Assembly (NCBI GenBank): GCA_030595925.1
Contig: JAUVLC010000005.1
Span: 1 to 42,588 of the forward strand
Source of the DNA: Clostridia bacterium
Lineage (GTDB): Bacteria > CBDUZB01 > JAGLHV01
Direction: 5' to 3'
Length of the DNA: 42,588 bases
Every line of letters begins with the position of its first letter. Position 1 is the first letter of the stretch. A program made the position numbers and the translations under genes. Shown piece by piece: positions 16,827 through 24,533 of the stretch. Under the pieces are notes generated by a model, which was given only the letters and a program-made list of their open reading frames with translations, had not been told where the DNA came from and did not search any database.

Positions 16827-16869
16827 CAAACATTTTTGACATTATTTTAAAAAAATGTGAGGAATAAAA

Positions 16870-18354
16870 ATGGATAACAACAAAATAAAAATATTAATTG
16901 CGGATGATAGTCCTACTGTTGTTGAAATGATTAGATTTATTTTAGAAGAAAAAGGATATTCTACAGTAGTTGCGTCTGATGGGGTGGAAGCGATAAATAG
17001 TGTTTATAAAGAAAAACCGGATTTAATTTTATTAGATATATTAATGCCTAAAATGAATGGTTATCAGGTTTGCCGCCTTTTAAAAGGGAATAAAGACACT
17101 GCTTATATTCCTGTTATAATGCTGGCTGCTTCTGAACAAAAAAGTGATGAATTTTGGGGAATAGCAACAGGTGCGGATGAATTTTTTACTAAAGATTTAG
17201 CAATGACTCAACTTGCCGGGACAATTGAAAAAATTCTTAAACTTAAACCTTATTTGGACAAGCAGGCACCTGCTCATCCTTTTCAAAAAAAGGAAATTTC
17301 CAGTGAAGAAATTCTTTCCCGTGTTAATATTTTATTGGACAAAAAACTTTTTGAATCTACAGTGATTAATGAAATCAGTAAAATAGCCAGTGCTACTTAT
17401 AACTATGAGGAAACGGCAAAATCAATTTTAGTTTTATTAAGTAGAATTGTTCATTTTGAGATAGGAGCTTTATTAATAGAGGAAGTAGGGGAAAAGAAAA
17501 TATCAATTTTATTAAATGCTGAAGTTAATGAAAGTGTAATTAAGAAAATCAGAAAAAAAATGATTGAGAAAATAAATAACGATAAACCTCAAGAGCATCG
17601 AGAACTTACATCATTTAAAATTAAAATTTTTAATAAAGAATATCAAATCGCAAAAGCAACTAAAAATTTAAAAGCTTTTTTTAATATTGCTTTGAGAGCA
17701 AGAGGAGGAGTAATTGGAATATTGTCTTTAGCCAGCAGTAAAGAAAGTTCTTTTTCCAAGGAAAATTTAGAAACGTTAAATGTAATGGCTGATCAAATTT
17801 CTATGGTAATTAACAACGTTTGTTTATATCAAAAAATAAATCATTTGTCTATAACTGATGAGTTAACTGATTTATATAATTATCGATATTTCCAGGATAT
17901 GTTAAAAAGAGAATTTGAAAGGGCTCAGAGATATGACTTGAATCTTTCTTTAATAATGATAGATATTGACCATTTTAAAACAGTAAATGATACTTATGGA
18001 CATCAACAGGGGGATATAATACTAAGAGAATTGGGAGTTAAATTTAAAAAGGAAGTTCGGGAAAGCCTGGATACTCCGGTTCGGTATGGGGGGGAGGAAT
18101 TTGCTTTTATTCTTCCCAGTACGGATAAAAAGGGAGCCTTTTTTGTGGCGGAACGGATTAGACAAAAAATTGCTGAATATAAATTTCCGGGGAGAGGAAA
18201 ATCTTTAAAAATTACTATAAGTTTAGGAGTAGCAAGTTATCCGGAAAAAGGGATAGGACAGTTTTCTGATTTGGTTAAAAAAGCAGATGAAGCTTTATAT
18301 CGTTCAAAAGAAGAGGGGAGAAATAAGGTTTCTGTTTATGAAAACAAAAAATAA
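16870..18354 (+). CDS. Response regulator diguanylate cyclase (REC-GAF-GGDEF)
   Basis: The 494-residue cytoplasmic protein has a receiver (1-125; IADDSP, phospho-acceptor Asp56 in LILLDILMPKMNGYQV, Lys in FFTKDL). A GAF-like region covers about 160-315. The GGDEF domain covers about 335-494, with signature RYGGEEFAFILP near 406-410 and LSLIMIDIDHFKTVNDTYGH. It should make c-di-GMP when phosphorylated. The product-inhibition site expected as RxxD reads ExxD, with an Arg one position further out, so feedback may be altered. GAGGA lies 7 bases before the ATG. With the MCP, CheW, CheA-REC and CheB genes it resembles WspR at the end of a Wsp-type pathway. The mechanosensitive-channel gene starts 18 bases after its stop. 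Confidence 0.93.
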   Translation: MDNNKIKILIADDSPTVVEMIRFILEEKGYSTVVASDGVEAINSVYKEKPDLILLDILMPKMNGYQVCRLLKGNKDTAYIPVIMLAASEQKSDEFWGIATGADEFFTKDLAMTQLAGTIEKILKLKPYLDKQAPAHPFQKKEISSEEILSRVNILLDKKLFESTVINEISKIASATYNYEETAKSILVLLSRIVHFEIGALLIEEVGEKKISILLNAEVNESVIKKIRKKMIEKINNDKPQEHRELTSFKIKIFNKEYQIAKATKNLKAFFNIALRARGGVIGILSLASSKESSFSKENLETLNVMADQISMVINNVCLYQKINHLSITDELTDLYNYRYFQDMLKREFERAQRYDLNLSLIMIDIDHFKTVNDTYGHQQGDIILRELGVKFKKEVRESLDTPVRYGGEEFAFILPSTDKKGAFFVAERIRQKIAEYKFPGRGKSLKITISLGVASYPEKGIGQFSDLVKKADEALYRSKEEGRNKVSVYENKK

Positions 18355-18372
18355 AAAGAGGAGGACATTTTT

Positions 18373-19893
18373 ATGTCGGAAGGATACATAACAGCATTGA
18401 TTAAGGCGGGGATAATTTTTGGGATAGGAATAGTGATTTATTTATTAGTTTATTTTTTGGTGTTCAAAAAAAAGGGAGTGTGGCCGTCTAATGTAATTTT
18501 TTTTTGGGCGTTGCTATTAGGATTAATAAGTGTAAGATATTTTCTCTTTTTCGGTCCGCAGGGGATAATATTTAAGCCTTTAGATTTTATTGTTTTTTTA
18601 GTTGCGGGTTGTATAATAATTAGAATATTTGATTTTTATTTGGTAGAGACAAAGATAGAAACAGGAGAAATTACTTTTCCTTTGAGCTGGCATAAATTAA
18701 TTCTAAAGTTGGTTTATTGTTTACTTGCTTTTCTCAGTGCTCTAATAATGTGGGAGGCTGATTTTCTTCCATGGTTTGTTCTTATGGGGATAATAACTAT
18801 TATTATAACTATTGCCTTTCAGGATTGGTTAAAATCTGCCGTTAATGGATTACAATGGGGCAAGATTTTTAAAGTAGGTAATTGGGTCGCTGTTGGGGAT
18901 AAGGAAGGAAAAATTGTTGAAGTAAGCTGGCAGGGTTTAAAATTACAAACGGAAGATTTTAATTATCTGTTTATTCCTTCGGTAGTTCTTTCCAAAGAAA
19001 AGGCAATGGATTATGGTTTATCTACACAAAGACATAATTGTGCAATAGAAATAGATGTAAATTATTTGGTATCACCCGACAAAGTAAAGGAAATATTAAT
19101 ATCCGGGATTTCTAATATTCAGGGAGTTATTAAACTTCCAGCTCCACAAATTTTTGTAATTTCGTTTGATAATATCTGGATAAAGTATAAAATAGTTTTT
19201 TGGATAGATAATTTCTCTGAGAGAAGAAAGATTATCTCTAAAATCTATAATTTAATTTGGTTTTATTTTAAAAGGGAAGAAATACAAGTTCCTTCACCTG
19301 TTTATACTGTATATTCCCATGTAGTTTCACCGGAAGAAGAATCCAGCAAAAAAACAGAAGAAATTTTGCATAAAAAAGAAGCACTCGAAAAAATAAATTT
19401 TTTGTCTCTTTTTCCTGAAGAGGATTTAGCCGAAATCATAGAAAAATCAAAGAAACGGCTTTTTTTGGAAAAAGAAAAGTTAATTCAGCAAGGTCAAAAA
19501 GGAAATGTTTTATTTGCTGTTTTGTCAGGGGAAATTAGTTTAAGCAGTAAAAAGAAAAGTTTAAATAAGGAATCTTCTGTTACATCTATAGGCCCGGGGC
19601 AATTTTTTGGAGAAATGTCTGTTTTTTTGGATGAGGAAAGTTTATTTACGGCGACTGTAGAAAAAAGAAGTGAGTGTTTGCTTATAGAAAAGGAAAGTAT
19701 TCGAAAAATTTTGGGGAAGAATCCCTCTGTTCTTTTATCCTTGAGTGAGATTTTAGCGAAAATACAAACACATCAAAAAGAAAGGATAGAAGAAGAATTG
19801 GATAAAGCAGAGGATATGATGGTTGTTACTATTCAGCAAAGGATTAAAAATATTGCTTCAAAAATAGAAGAAGTTTTTGGGGTAACAGGATAA
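18373..19893 (+). CDS. MscS-family channel with C-terminal cyclic-nucleotide-binding-like domain
   Basis: The 506-residue protein has hydrophobic helices at about 3-30, 36-60, 67-90, 107-125 and 127-150. An MscS pore/beta domain follows (FQDWLKSAVNGLQWGKIFKV, GKIVEVSWQGLKLQTEDFNYLFIPSV). A Crp/cNMP-type domain occupies about 350-480 (SLFPEEDLAEII, GPGQFFGEMSVFLDEESL). This matches the bacterial CNG-like subgroup of MscS channels. In the phosphate-binding cassette the usual Arg before ATV is Phe (LFTATV), so binding of cAMP or cGMP is doubtful. GAGGAGG precedes the ATG. Located 18 bases after a diguanylate cyclase, it may be an output of the same pathway; that is inference. Confidence 0.88.
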   Translation: MSEGYITALIKAGIIFGIGIVIYLLVYFLVFKKKGVWPSNVIFFWALLLGLISVRYFLFFGPQGIIFKPLDFIVFLVAGCIIIRIFDFYLVETKIETGEITFPLSWHKLILKLVYCLLAFLSALIMWEADFLPWFVLMGIITIIITIAFQDWLKSAVNGLQWGKIFKVGNWVAVGDKEGKIVEVSWQGLKLQTEDFNYLFIPSVVLSKEKAMDYGLSTQRHNCAIEIDVNYLVSPDKVKEILISGISNIQGVIKLPAPQIFVISFDNIWIKYKIVFWIDNFSERRKIISKIYNLIWFYFKREEIQVPSPVYTVYSHVVSPEEESSKKTEEILHKKEALEKINFLSLFPEEDLAEIIEKSKKRLFLEKEKLIQQGQKGNVLFAVLSGEISLSSKKKSLNKESSVTSIGPGQFFGEMSVFLDEESLFTATVEKRSECLLIEKESIRKILGKNPSVLLSLSEILAKIQTHQKERIEEELDKAEDMMVVTIQQRIKNIASKIEEVFGVTG

Positions 19894-19928
19894 AAAATGT
19901 TTTATTGAAGAAGGGAATAATAAAAATT

Positions 19929-20699
19929 GTGCTTTTAGTAATAGATATTGGTAATACTAATATAGTATTTGGAGTTTATCGGAAAAAACGTTTATTGCAT
20001 AGCTGGCGGAAAGTTACTGATAAAAAAGTGATTTTAGACACGTATGTTAAAGATTTTTCAAGAGAATTTGATTTTAAAAAAATCAGGAAAGAAGAAATTT
20101 GTGGAATAGAAATTTCCTGTGTAGTCCCTTCTCTTTTGCCTGCTTTTAAAAGATTTTGTTCATATTTTTTTTCAATAAATCCTTCTGTTGTAATACCGGG
20201 CAAAAATACGGATATTCGAATTTTATGTGATAATCCTTTAGAGGTAGGAGCAGACCGCATTGTAAATGCGGTGGCTGGTTATAGCAAATACGGGGGGCCT
20301 TTAATCATTACAGACTTTGGTACCGCTACTACTTTTGATGTTATAAGTATTAAAGGGGAATATCTGGGGGGTGTTATTGTTCCGGGAATGGGGATTTCAG
20401 CAGAAGCCTTATTTGAACGGGCAGAAAAGCTTCCTTTGGTAAAATCATTGAGGCCGGATAAGGTGGTAGGGAAAAACACTGTAGAAAGTATTCGGTCAGG
20501 GTTGTTTTTTGGAGCGATAGGACAGATAAAAGAGATTATTAGCAGGATTAAAAAAGAAATTAAAATTTCTCCAAAAATAATTTTTACCGGAGGATATGCT
20601 GAATTAATGAAAAAGGAGATGAAAGGGACAGTCGTTGATTCTCTTTTAACATTGGAAGGGTTAAGGCTAATATATGAAAAAAATAGGCTATTAGGGTAA
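19929..20699 (+). CDS. coaX: Type III pantothenate kinase
   Basis: This ASKHA-fold kinase makes 4'-phosphopantothenate in the first step of CoA synthesis. Visible motifs are LLVIDIGNTNIVFGVY (phosphate 1), GADRIVNAVAGY and ITDFGTATTFDVI (phosphate 2/catalytic), and GGVIVPGMGISAEALF. I chose GTG 19929 because it gives the family's usual start, M-LLVIDIGNTN, with AAGGGA about 13 bases upstream. TTG at 19905 would add eight untypical residues. The length is then 256 residues, normal for CoaX. It closes the long plus-strand block and probably just happens to share an operon with the channel gene. Confidence 0.93.
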   Translation: MLLVIDIGNTNIVFGVYRKKRLLHSWRKVTDKKVILDTYVKDFSREFDFKKIRKEEICGIEISCVVPSLLPAFKRFCSYFFSINPSVVIPGKNTDIRILCDNPLEVGADRIVNAVAGYSKYGGPLIITDFGTATTFDVISIKGEYLGGVIVPGMGISAEALFERAEKLPLVKSLRPDKVVGKNTVESIRSGLFFGAIGQIKEIISRIKKEIKISPKIIFTGGYAELMKKEMKGTVVDSLLTLEGLRLIYEKNRLLG

Positions 20700-20701
20700 C
20701 C

Positions 20702-20750
20702 TGTGGATAATGTGGATAACTTTGTGGATAAAATAAACAGTTTATCCCCA
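20702..20750. promoter_or_regulatory. Cluster of three perfect DnaA boxes plus one near match
   Basis: TGTGGATAA (reverse of the DnaA box TTATCCACA) occurs at 20702-20710, 20711-20719 and 20723-20731. TTATCCCCA at 20742-20750 is one base off on the other strand. An AT-rich stretch with a GTATTCACA near match (about 20796) follows. It could be a replication origin or a DnaA-titrating/regulatory site. Gene orientation does not flip here, which speaks against a bidirectional origin. Confidence 0.55.
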
Positions 20751-20977
20751 AATGTTAATTATATGTAAAAAAAATATAAGTAAAACAGGATTGAAAAGTA
20801 TTCACATAATTTGTTTAAATATAAGGGTTTTGTCTGAATATAGTTGAAGAATTGCTTATATTTCATCTCTGCTTGTAGGGTTTATCGTTCTTAGGTAGGC
20901 TTTAAAATCCGTACTTTTTGCAAATCAAACAGACCTGGTTGTAACCAATTTGCACTGCTTTTGAAGAACAGACTTTG

Positions 20978-21060
20978 GAATCAGTAATTTGATAGTAGTA
21001 AGTAGACCGTCAGCTTCGCTGACTAGTTGGAGCCAAAACCTTTGCAAACTCAGGTTTTGG
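20978..21060. repeat. Structured intergenic repeat, copy 1
   Basis: The repeat begins GAATCAGTAATTTGATAGTA. It holds a GTCAG/CTGAC hairpin and ends in a CCAAAACCT (21033-21041)/AGGTTTTGG (21052-21060) hairpin. Copy 2 is at 21267-21350 in the same orientation. On the minus strand both copies read PKxExAKxLAPTSQRS-stop, preceded here by an open frame beginning MVNIDKILKNQL, perhaps a gene remnant. I see nothing identifiable between 20760 and 20977 or between 21061 and 21240. Confidence 0.7.
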
Positions 21061-21245
21061 AAGTTGATTTTTTAAAATTTTATCTATATTTACCATTTTA
21101 AAAAAATCATAAACTTCAGCTGACAAAGTTAATGATTTTTGATAAACATCTAATTTTTCGAATAAAAACATATATTATTATCTTTTTTCTACTAGCAATC
21201 AAAGATTGCGATCAATTTTCTACTAGTGAAACGACCTAATTACTT

Positions 21246-21354
21246 CTCCGCCAAAAACTGAGGTTTGAATCAGTAATTTAATAGTAGTAAGTAGACCGTC
21301 AGCTTCGCTGACTAGTTGGGGCCAAAAACTTCGCAAGCTCAGTTTTTGGCGGAG
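21246..21354. repeat. Structured intergenic repeat, copy 2, with 17-bp flanking inverted repeat touching tRNA-Ser
   Basis: The repeat proper (21267-21350) matches copy 1. It ends in a CCAAAAACT/AGTTTTTGG hairpin that keeps pairing despite a base change on each side. A perfect 17-bp inverted repeat CTCCGCCAAAAACTGAG (21246-21262 and 21338-21354) encloses it. The right arm overlaps the 3' end of the tRNA-Ser gene. Confidence 0.7.
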
Positions 21355-21440
21355 AGGGAGAGATTTGAACTCTCGCTAGCCCTTAACAAGCTACTACAGG
21401 TTTAGCAAACCCGCCCCTTCAGCCACTTGGGTACCTCTCC
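21347..21440 (-). tRNA. tRNA-Ser(GCT)
   Basis: The reverse strand starts GGAGAGGTACCCAAGTGGCT and has the class II long variable arm expected of serine tRNA. The anticodon loop TTTGCTAAA gives anticodon GCT (codons AGC/AGU). Acceptor arms GGAGAGG and CCTCTCC pair fully, with discriminator G and an encoded CCA at 21347-21349. Length is about 94 bases. Confidence 0.95.
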
Positions 21441-21458
21441 TCATTATTTTCTTCGGTA

Positions 21459-21487
21459 ATGTTAGCAAAATAAAAAATATTTGTCAA
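21459..21487 (-). promoter_or_regulatory. Candidate promoter of tRNA-Ser
   Basis: On the minus strand TTGACA (21487-21482) and TAACAT (21464-21459) have a 17-base spacer. The tRNA 5' end is about 18 bases beyond the -10 element. Confidence 0.6.
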
Positions 21488-21584
21488 TACTGATTTAGAG
21501 TTAAAAAAATTAGAAAGGTTAAACAGAAGTTGATTATTTTCCTTTTGCCGAAGAAAAGAGTTATTATTGTTTCCAAATTTAAGA

Positions 21585-21613
21585 TTGACTTTTTCTCTTT
21601 CCTGTGTTAATTT
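21585..21613 (+). promoter_or_regulatory. Candidate promoter of the PAC2-family gene
   Basis: TTGACT (21585-21590) and TAATTT (21608-21613) are separated by 17 bases. The gene starts at 21665. Confidence 0.4.
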
Positions 21614-21664
21614 TCTAATAAGAAGTAAATTTGGAATTGTTAAGAAAATGAAAGGTTAATTAGA

Positions 21665-22585
21665 ATGCAAGATATAAAAATTTATAAGGAAATAAAAGTT
21701 AAAAACCCAATTATGTTTGCTGGGTGGCCGGGAATGGGGAATGTAGGCCTGGGTGCGATTGATTATTTAAGAAAAAAAATGAAAGGAATATTGTTTGCAG
21801 AAATTGACGTTAGTCGTTTTGTTATACCTGATTCTATTATAGTTGAATCAGGTATAGCAAAACTCCCGTGTTTGCCTAAAAATTTATTTTATTATTTGCC
21901 GGAACCGGAATTAATTGTTTTTGAAGGGGAATCTCAATTTATAGGGAAGCCCGGTATGGAATTGGTAAATTTAATTTTAAACGTTGCAGAGCAATATAAC
22001 GTACAGAAAATATATACCGGAGCGGCTTTTCCCTGTCCGATGAATCGTAATGAACAGTCTTCCCTCTATGCGGCAACAAATAGTAATGGGTTGAAAAAAG
22101 TTTTAAAAGGAATGGGAATAGAAATTATGAGAGAAGGGCAGATTTCAGGTTTGAATGGTTTGTTAATCGGGTTTGCTAAGCTTAGACGAATCGAGGCTGC
22201 CTGCCTATTGGCAACAATTCCTTTTTATGCTATAAATTTTCCTAATCCGAAAGCTTCTAAGCTATTATTGGATGTTTTTATGAAAATATTAAACATTAAA
22301 TCTTTGGACATGAGGGATTTAGAGATGAATATTAAAAGGATGAATAGTAAAATGGAAGAGATTGAAGAAAGGATAAAAGATTTTTTCCCTTTGAAAGAAA
22401 AAAGAAAAATACAAAGACGAAGAGAAAAAGTTCCGCATTATGTATTAGAAAAAGTAGAAAGGCTTTTTGGAGAAGCTAAGATAGATAGGGAGAAAGCTTA
22501 TTTATTAAAAGAAGAATTAGACAGATGGAATATATATAAATTATATGAGGATAGATTTTTAGATTTATTCAGAAAACATCATTAA
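21665..22585 (+). CDS. PAC2 family protein
   Basis: The 306-residue soluble protein opens with IMFAGWPGMGNVGLGAIDYL, the typical PAC2-fold start. It continues with PELIVFEGESQFIGKPGMEL, KIYTGAAFPCPMN, and GLNGLLIGFAKLRRIEAACL with LLATIPFYAI. The C-terminal part (about 220-306) is a charged helical tail. PAC2-like proteins are related to eukaryotic proteasome assembly chaperone 2; their bacterial role is unsettled. No proteasome genes are nearby. AAAGGT about 10 bases upstream supports the ATG. It is preceded by the divergent tRNA-Ser gene and followed by a convergent DUF1015 gene. Confidence 0.85.
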   Translation: MQDIKIYKEIKVKNPIMFAGWPGMGNVGLGAIDYLRKKMKGILFAEIDVSRFVIPDSIIVESGIAKLPCLPKNLFYYLPEPELIVFEGESQFIGKPGMELVNLILNVAEQYNVQKIYTGAAFPCPMNRNEQSSLYAATNSNGLKKVLKGMGIEIMREGQISGLNGLLIGFAKLRRIEAACLLATIPFYAINFPNPKASKLLLDVFMKILNIKSLDMRDLEMNIKRMNSKMEEIEERIKDFFPLKEKRKIQRRREKVPHYVLEKVERLFGEAKIDREKAYLLKEELDRWNIYKLYEDRFLDLFRKHH

Positions 22586-22713
22586 TCTGCATCAAGGCAC
22601 TTCTTTATTATTTCCTTAAAATCGAATTTTCAAAAAAATAAGAAACTTACTCATATTTGTGAAAATTTTTTTTGTTTTGACCAAAAAATGGCAGTGAATA
22701 TTGTTCTATTTCT

Positions 22714-22781
22714 GTAGTCGCAACTTTTAAGTTGCGTGGGTTTTACGTTGGTATTTACGTCCGCCTTAGGCGGACGGCTAC
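22714..22781. repeat. GTAG...CTAC double hairpin (REP-like pair)
   Basis: The left half GTAGTCGCAACTTTTAAGTT is a hairpin (CGCAACTT/AAGTTGCG). The right half has CGTCCGCCTTAGGCGGACG and closes with GCTAC. It lies between the convergent PAC2 and DUF1015 genes, where it could also end transcription. Nothing else is seen in 22586-22848. Confidence 0.65.
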
Positions 22782-22848
22782 CGATATTTTGTGGTACTTA
22801 TTATGTACTCTTTGCCACAAATATGAGTAGGTTTCAAAAATAATTGTT

Positions 22849-24132
22849 TTAAGAAAAACGAATTTGATTAATAACTAATCCGGTGAGTAATTTGGGATAA
22901 AAGTAGGTTGTTTTTTGTGGGAGAGTGGTTTCTGTAATAGCGACATTTTTAATTTCTTCAATGAAAGGAGTGGGGAGAAAGAAAGCAATTCGGACATCTT
23001 TTTTATTGACCAGTTTTATGGCTAAATCCGCCTCTCTTGTGTAAGAAAGTTTTTTTTCGCATTCTTTTTTAGTGCTGAGTTTTAATATTTTCTTTAAAAT
23101 AAGTTTATGAAGAATATGAGTAAAGGACTGAGTTTTGGAACATTTGTTTTTTTTCAAGGTTAGTAAATAGTATATATTTTTATCACCTTTATACATTCCA
23201 AAAGCACAAATATTGTTTTTCTTCGTTTCTTCTAATTTGGAAAACAATATCTCTTTTTGTTTAAATGATTGTATTTGAAAATCATCGGCTAAGTTTTTCT
23301 CCAGATTAGCGAATATTTTTTTAGGTAAAGAGGATACTAATCTGTGTGTAGGTAAAATTGTCAGATCCGTATTTTCCATATTAGAAAAAAACATCATTAC
23401 ATAATCAAAAGTTCCTTTTTTTTCATAAGAGGGCAGTTTTGTTTTCATTTTGTTTCTAAAATTGAGAGCCGTTTCATAACGGTGATGTCCATCTGCAATA
23501 AATATTGATTTATTTTTCATTTTTGCGCATATTTTGTTTATAGTCGTAGAGTTGGTTATTTTCCAGAGGTCATGTTTTATTTTTGTTTCGTCTGTCAGAC
23601 TAATAGCCGGAGAGGATTGGGTAGTGTTTCTCAGTATGTTGTTTATTTGCCCTGTAGAATCTGAATAAAGGGAAAAAATGCTGGAGGAGTTTATTTCACA
23701 TGTTTGAAGAAGTTTTAACCTGTCTTGCTTAGGACGGGTCAAGGTTTTTTCATGAGGGATGACAATTTTTTTCTTAAAATCCTCTAATTTAAGTAAGGCG
23801 ATGAATCCAATTTGCTTCTTCTTTTTTCCCTTAAAAAGATATTCCTGCCGGTAAACATAAATAGAAGGTTTTCTGTCTCTTAGAAAAATACCTTTTTCTA
23901 ACCATTCGTTGAAATATTCTTTTGCCCGTGTATATTTGTTTTGGGTTGTGGCATTATCATTGAGAAGTGTTTGTCCTAATATTATCCTAATAATACTGTT
24001 TTTATGTTTGCGGTAATATTTTTTTTGTTCTTGGGAAGAAATAACGTCATAAGGTGGTGTAACTACTTGCGAAATATTCTCAATTTTTTTCGGATTATAC
24101 AGGATTCCTCTAAAAGGAATTATCTTTGCCAT
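22849..24132 (-). CDS. DUF1015 family protein
   Basis: The 427-residue protein starts MAKIIPFRGILYNPKKIENI, the standard DUF1015 opening (IxPFRGxxYNPxKV). It continues VVTPPYDVISSQEQKKYYRK, then YRQEYLFKGKKKKQIGFIAL and IFIADGHHRYETALNFRN, the conserved family core. Its function is unknown; the conserved GHHRYET patch suggests a nucleotide- or metal-linked activity, but this is not established. I chose the ATG at 24132 because AGGAG lies 9 bases upstream and a promoter lies at 24179-24207. The longer open frame from 24207 would begin inside that promoter and adds an untypical extension. Confidence 0.88.
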   Translation of the reverse strand: MAKIIPFRGILYNPKKIENISQVVTPPYDVISSQEQKKYYRKHKNSIIRIILGQTLLNDNATTQNKYTRAKEYFNEWLEKGIFLRDRKPSIYVYRQEYLFKGKKKKQIGFIALLKLEDFKKKIVIPHEKTLTRPKQDRLKLLQTCEINSSSIFSLYSDSTGQINNILRNTTQSSPAISLTDETKIKHDLWKITNSTTINKICAKMKNKSIFIADGHHRYETALNFRNKMKTKLPSYEKKGTFDYVMMFFSNMENTDLTILPTHRLVSSLPKKIFANLEKNLADDFQIQSFKQKEILFSKLEETKKNNICAFGMYKGDKNIYYLLTLKKNKCSKTQSFTHILHKLILKKILKLSTKKECEKKLSYTREADLAIKLVNKKDVRIAFFLPTPFIEEIKNVAITETTLPQKTTYFYPKLLTGLVINQIRFS

Positions 24133-24178
24133 TTGTTTACTCCTCTTTTGAAATAGAATTTTTAGTAAAATTGAGTAG

Positions 24179-24207
24179 AATATATCATAAAGGTTTTTAA
24201 AAATCAA
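24179..24207 (-). promoter_or_regulatory. Candidate promoter of the DUF1015 gene
   Basis: On the minus strand TTGATT (24207-24202) and TATATT (24184-24179) have a 17-base spacer, giving a leader of about 40 bases before ATG 24132. Confidence 0.55.
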
Positions 24208-24333
24208 GGAAAAACTAAATCATTTTCATCAAAATTTAATTTTTTCATTTGGGATATCATTTTTCTGTAAGGGTTAAGTTTGCCTTGGTAATTATAAAAT
24301 GGTAGACGCTTTCTCGTATAGAGACGCTCGACT

Positions 24334-24403
24334 AGTGGCGAAGCCACTGATTTTCTTCTTCTTTTCAATATTTCCTGCCTGTGCGTATCTGCACGCAGAC
24401 AGG
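24334..24403. repeat. Two hairpin repeats
   Basis: AGTGGC/GCCACT with a GAA loop (24334-24348) shares the GACTAGTGGCGAAG-like core with the repeats near 21020 and 21310. The second, 24374-24403, starts CCTGCCTGTGCGT and ends ACGCAGACAGG, an imperfect hairpin. Apart from the promoter at 24534, nothing else is visible in 24208-24668. Confidence 0.5.
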
Positions 24404-24533
24404 TCTTTTCTAAAAGTAAGAAGAATTTTTTACAACTATTCTAGAACATATTAAGATGAAAAGGATAAAATTAAATATAATTTCCTTTTATTTGTTGACG
24501 ATTTTTATTAAAAAAGGTGATAATATTTTTTCT

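Noticed and set aside
16580-16869. c-di-GMP riboswitch before the diguanylate cyclase
   Set aside because: The gap is filled by REP-like palindromes; I could not find the GEMM-type conserved core.
20702-20810. Firm call of chromosomal oriC
   Set aside because: DnaA boxes are convincing, but gene orientation does not change here and no dnaA, dnaN or parAB is nearby, so only a DnaA-box cluster is annotated.
21338-21440. Integrated element attachment site at tRNA-Ser
   Set aside because: The repeated tRNA end (CTCCGCCA) is in inverted, not direct, orientation and no integrase is nearby; described as an inverted repeat only.
24133-24207. Longer start for the DUF1015 protein
   Set aside because: The extension overlaps the likely promoter and has no ribosome site; ATG 24132 has AGGAG and gives the family's usual N-terminus.
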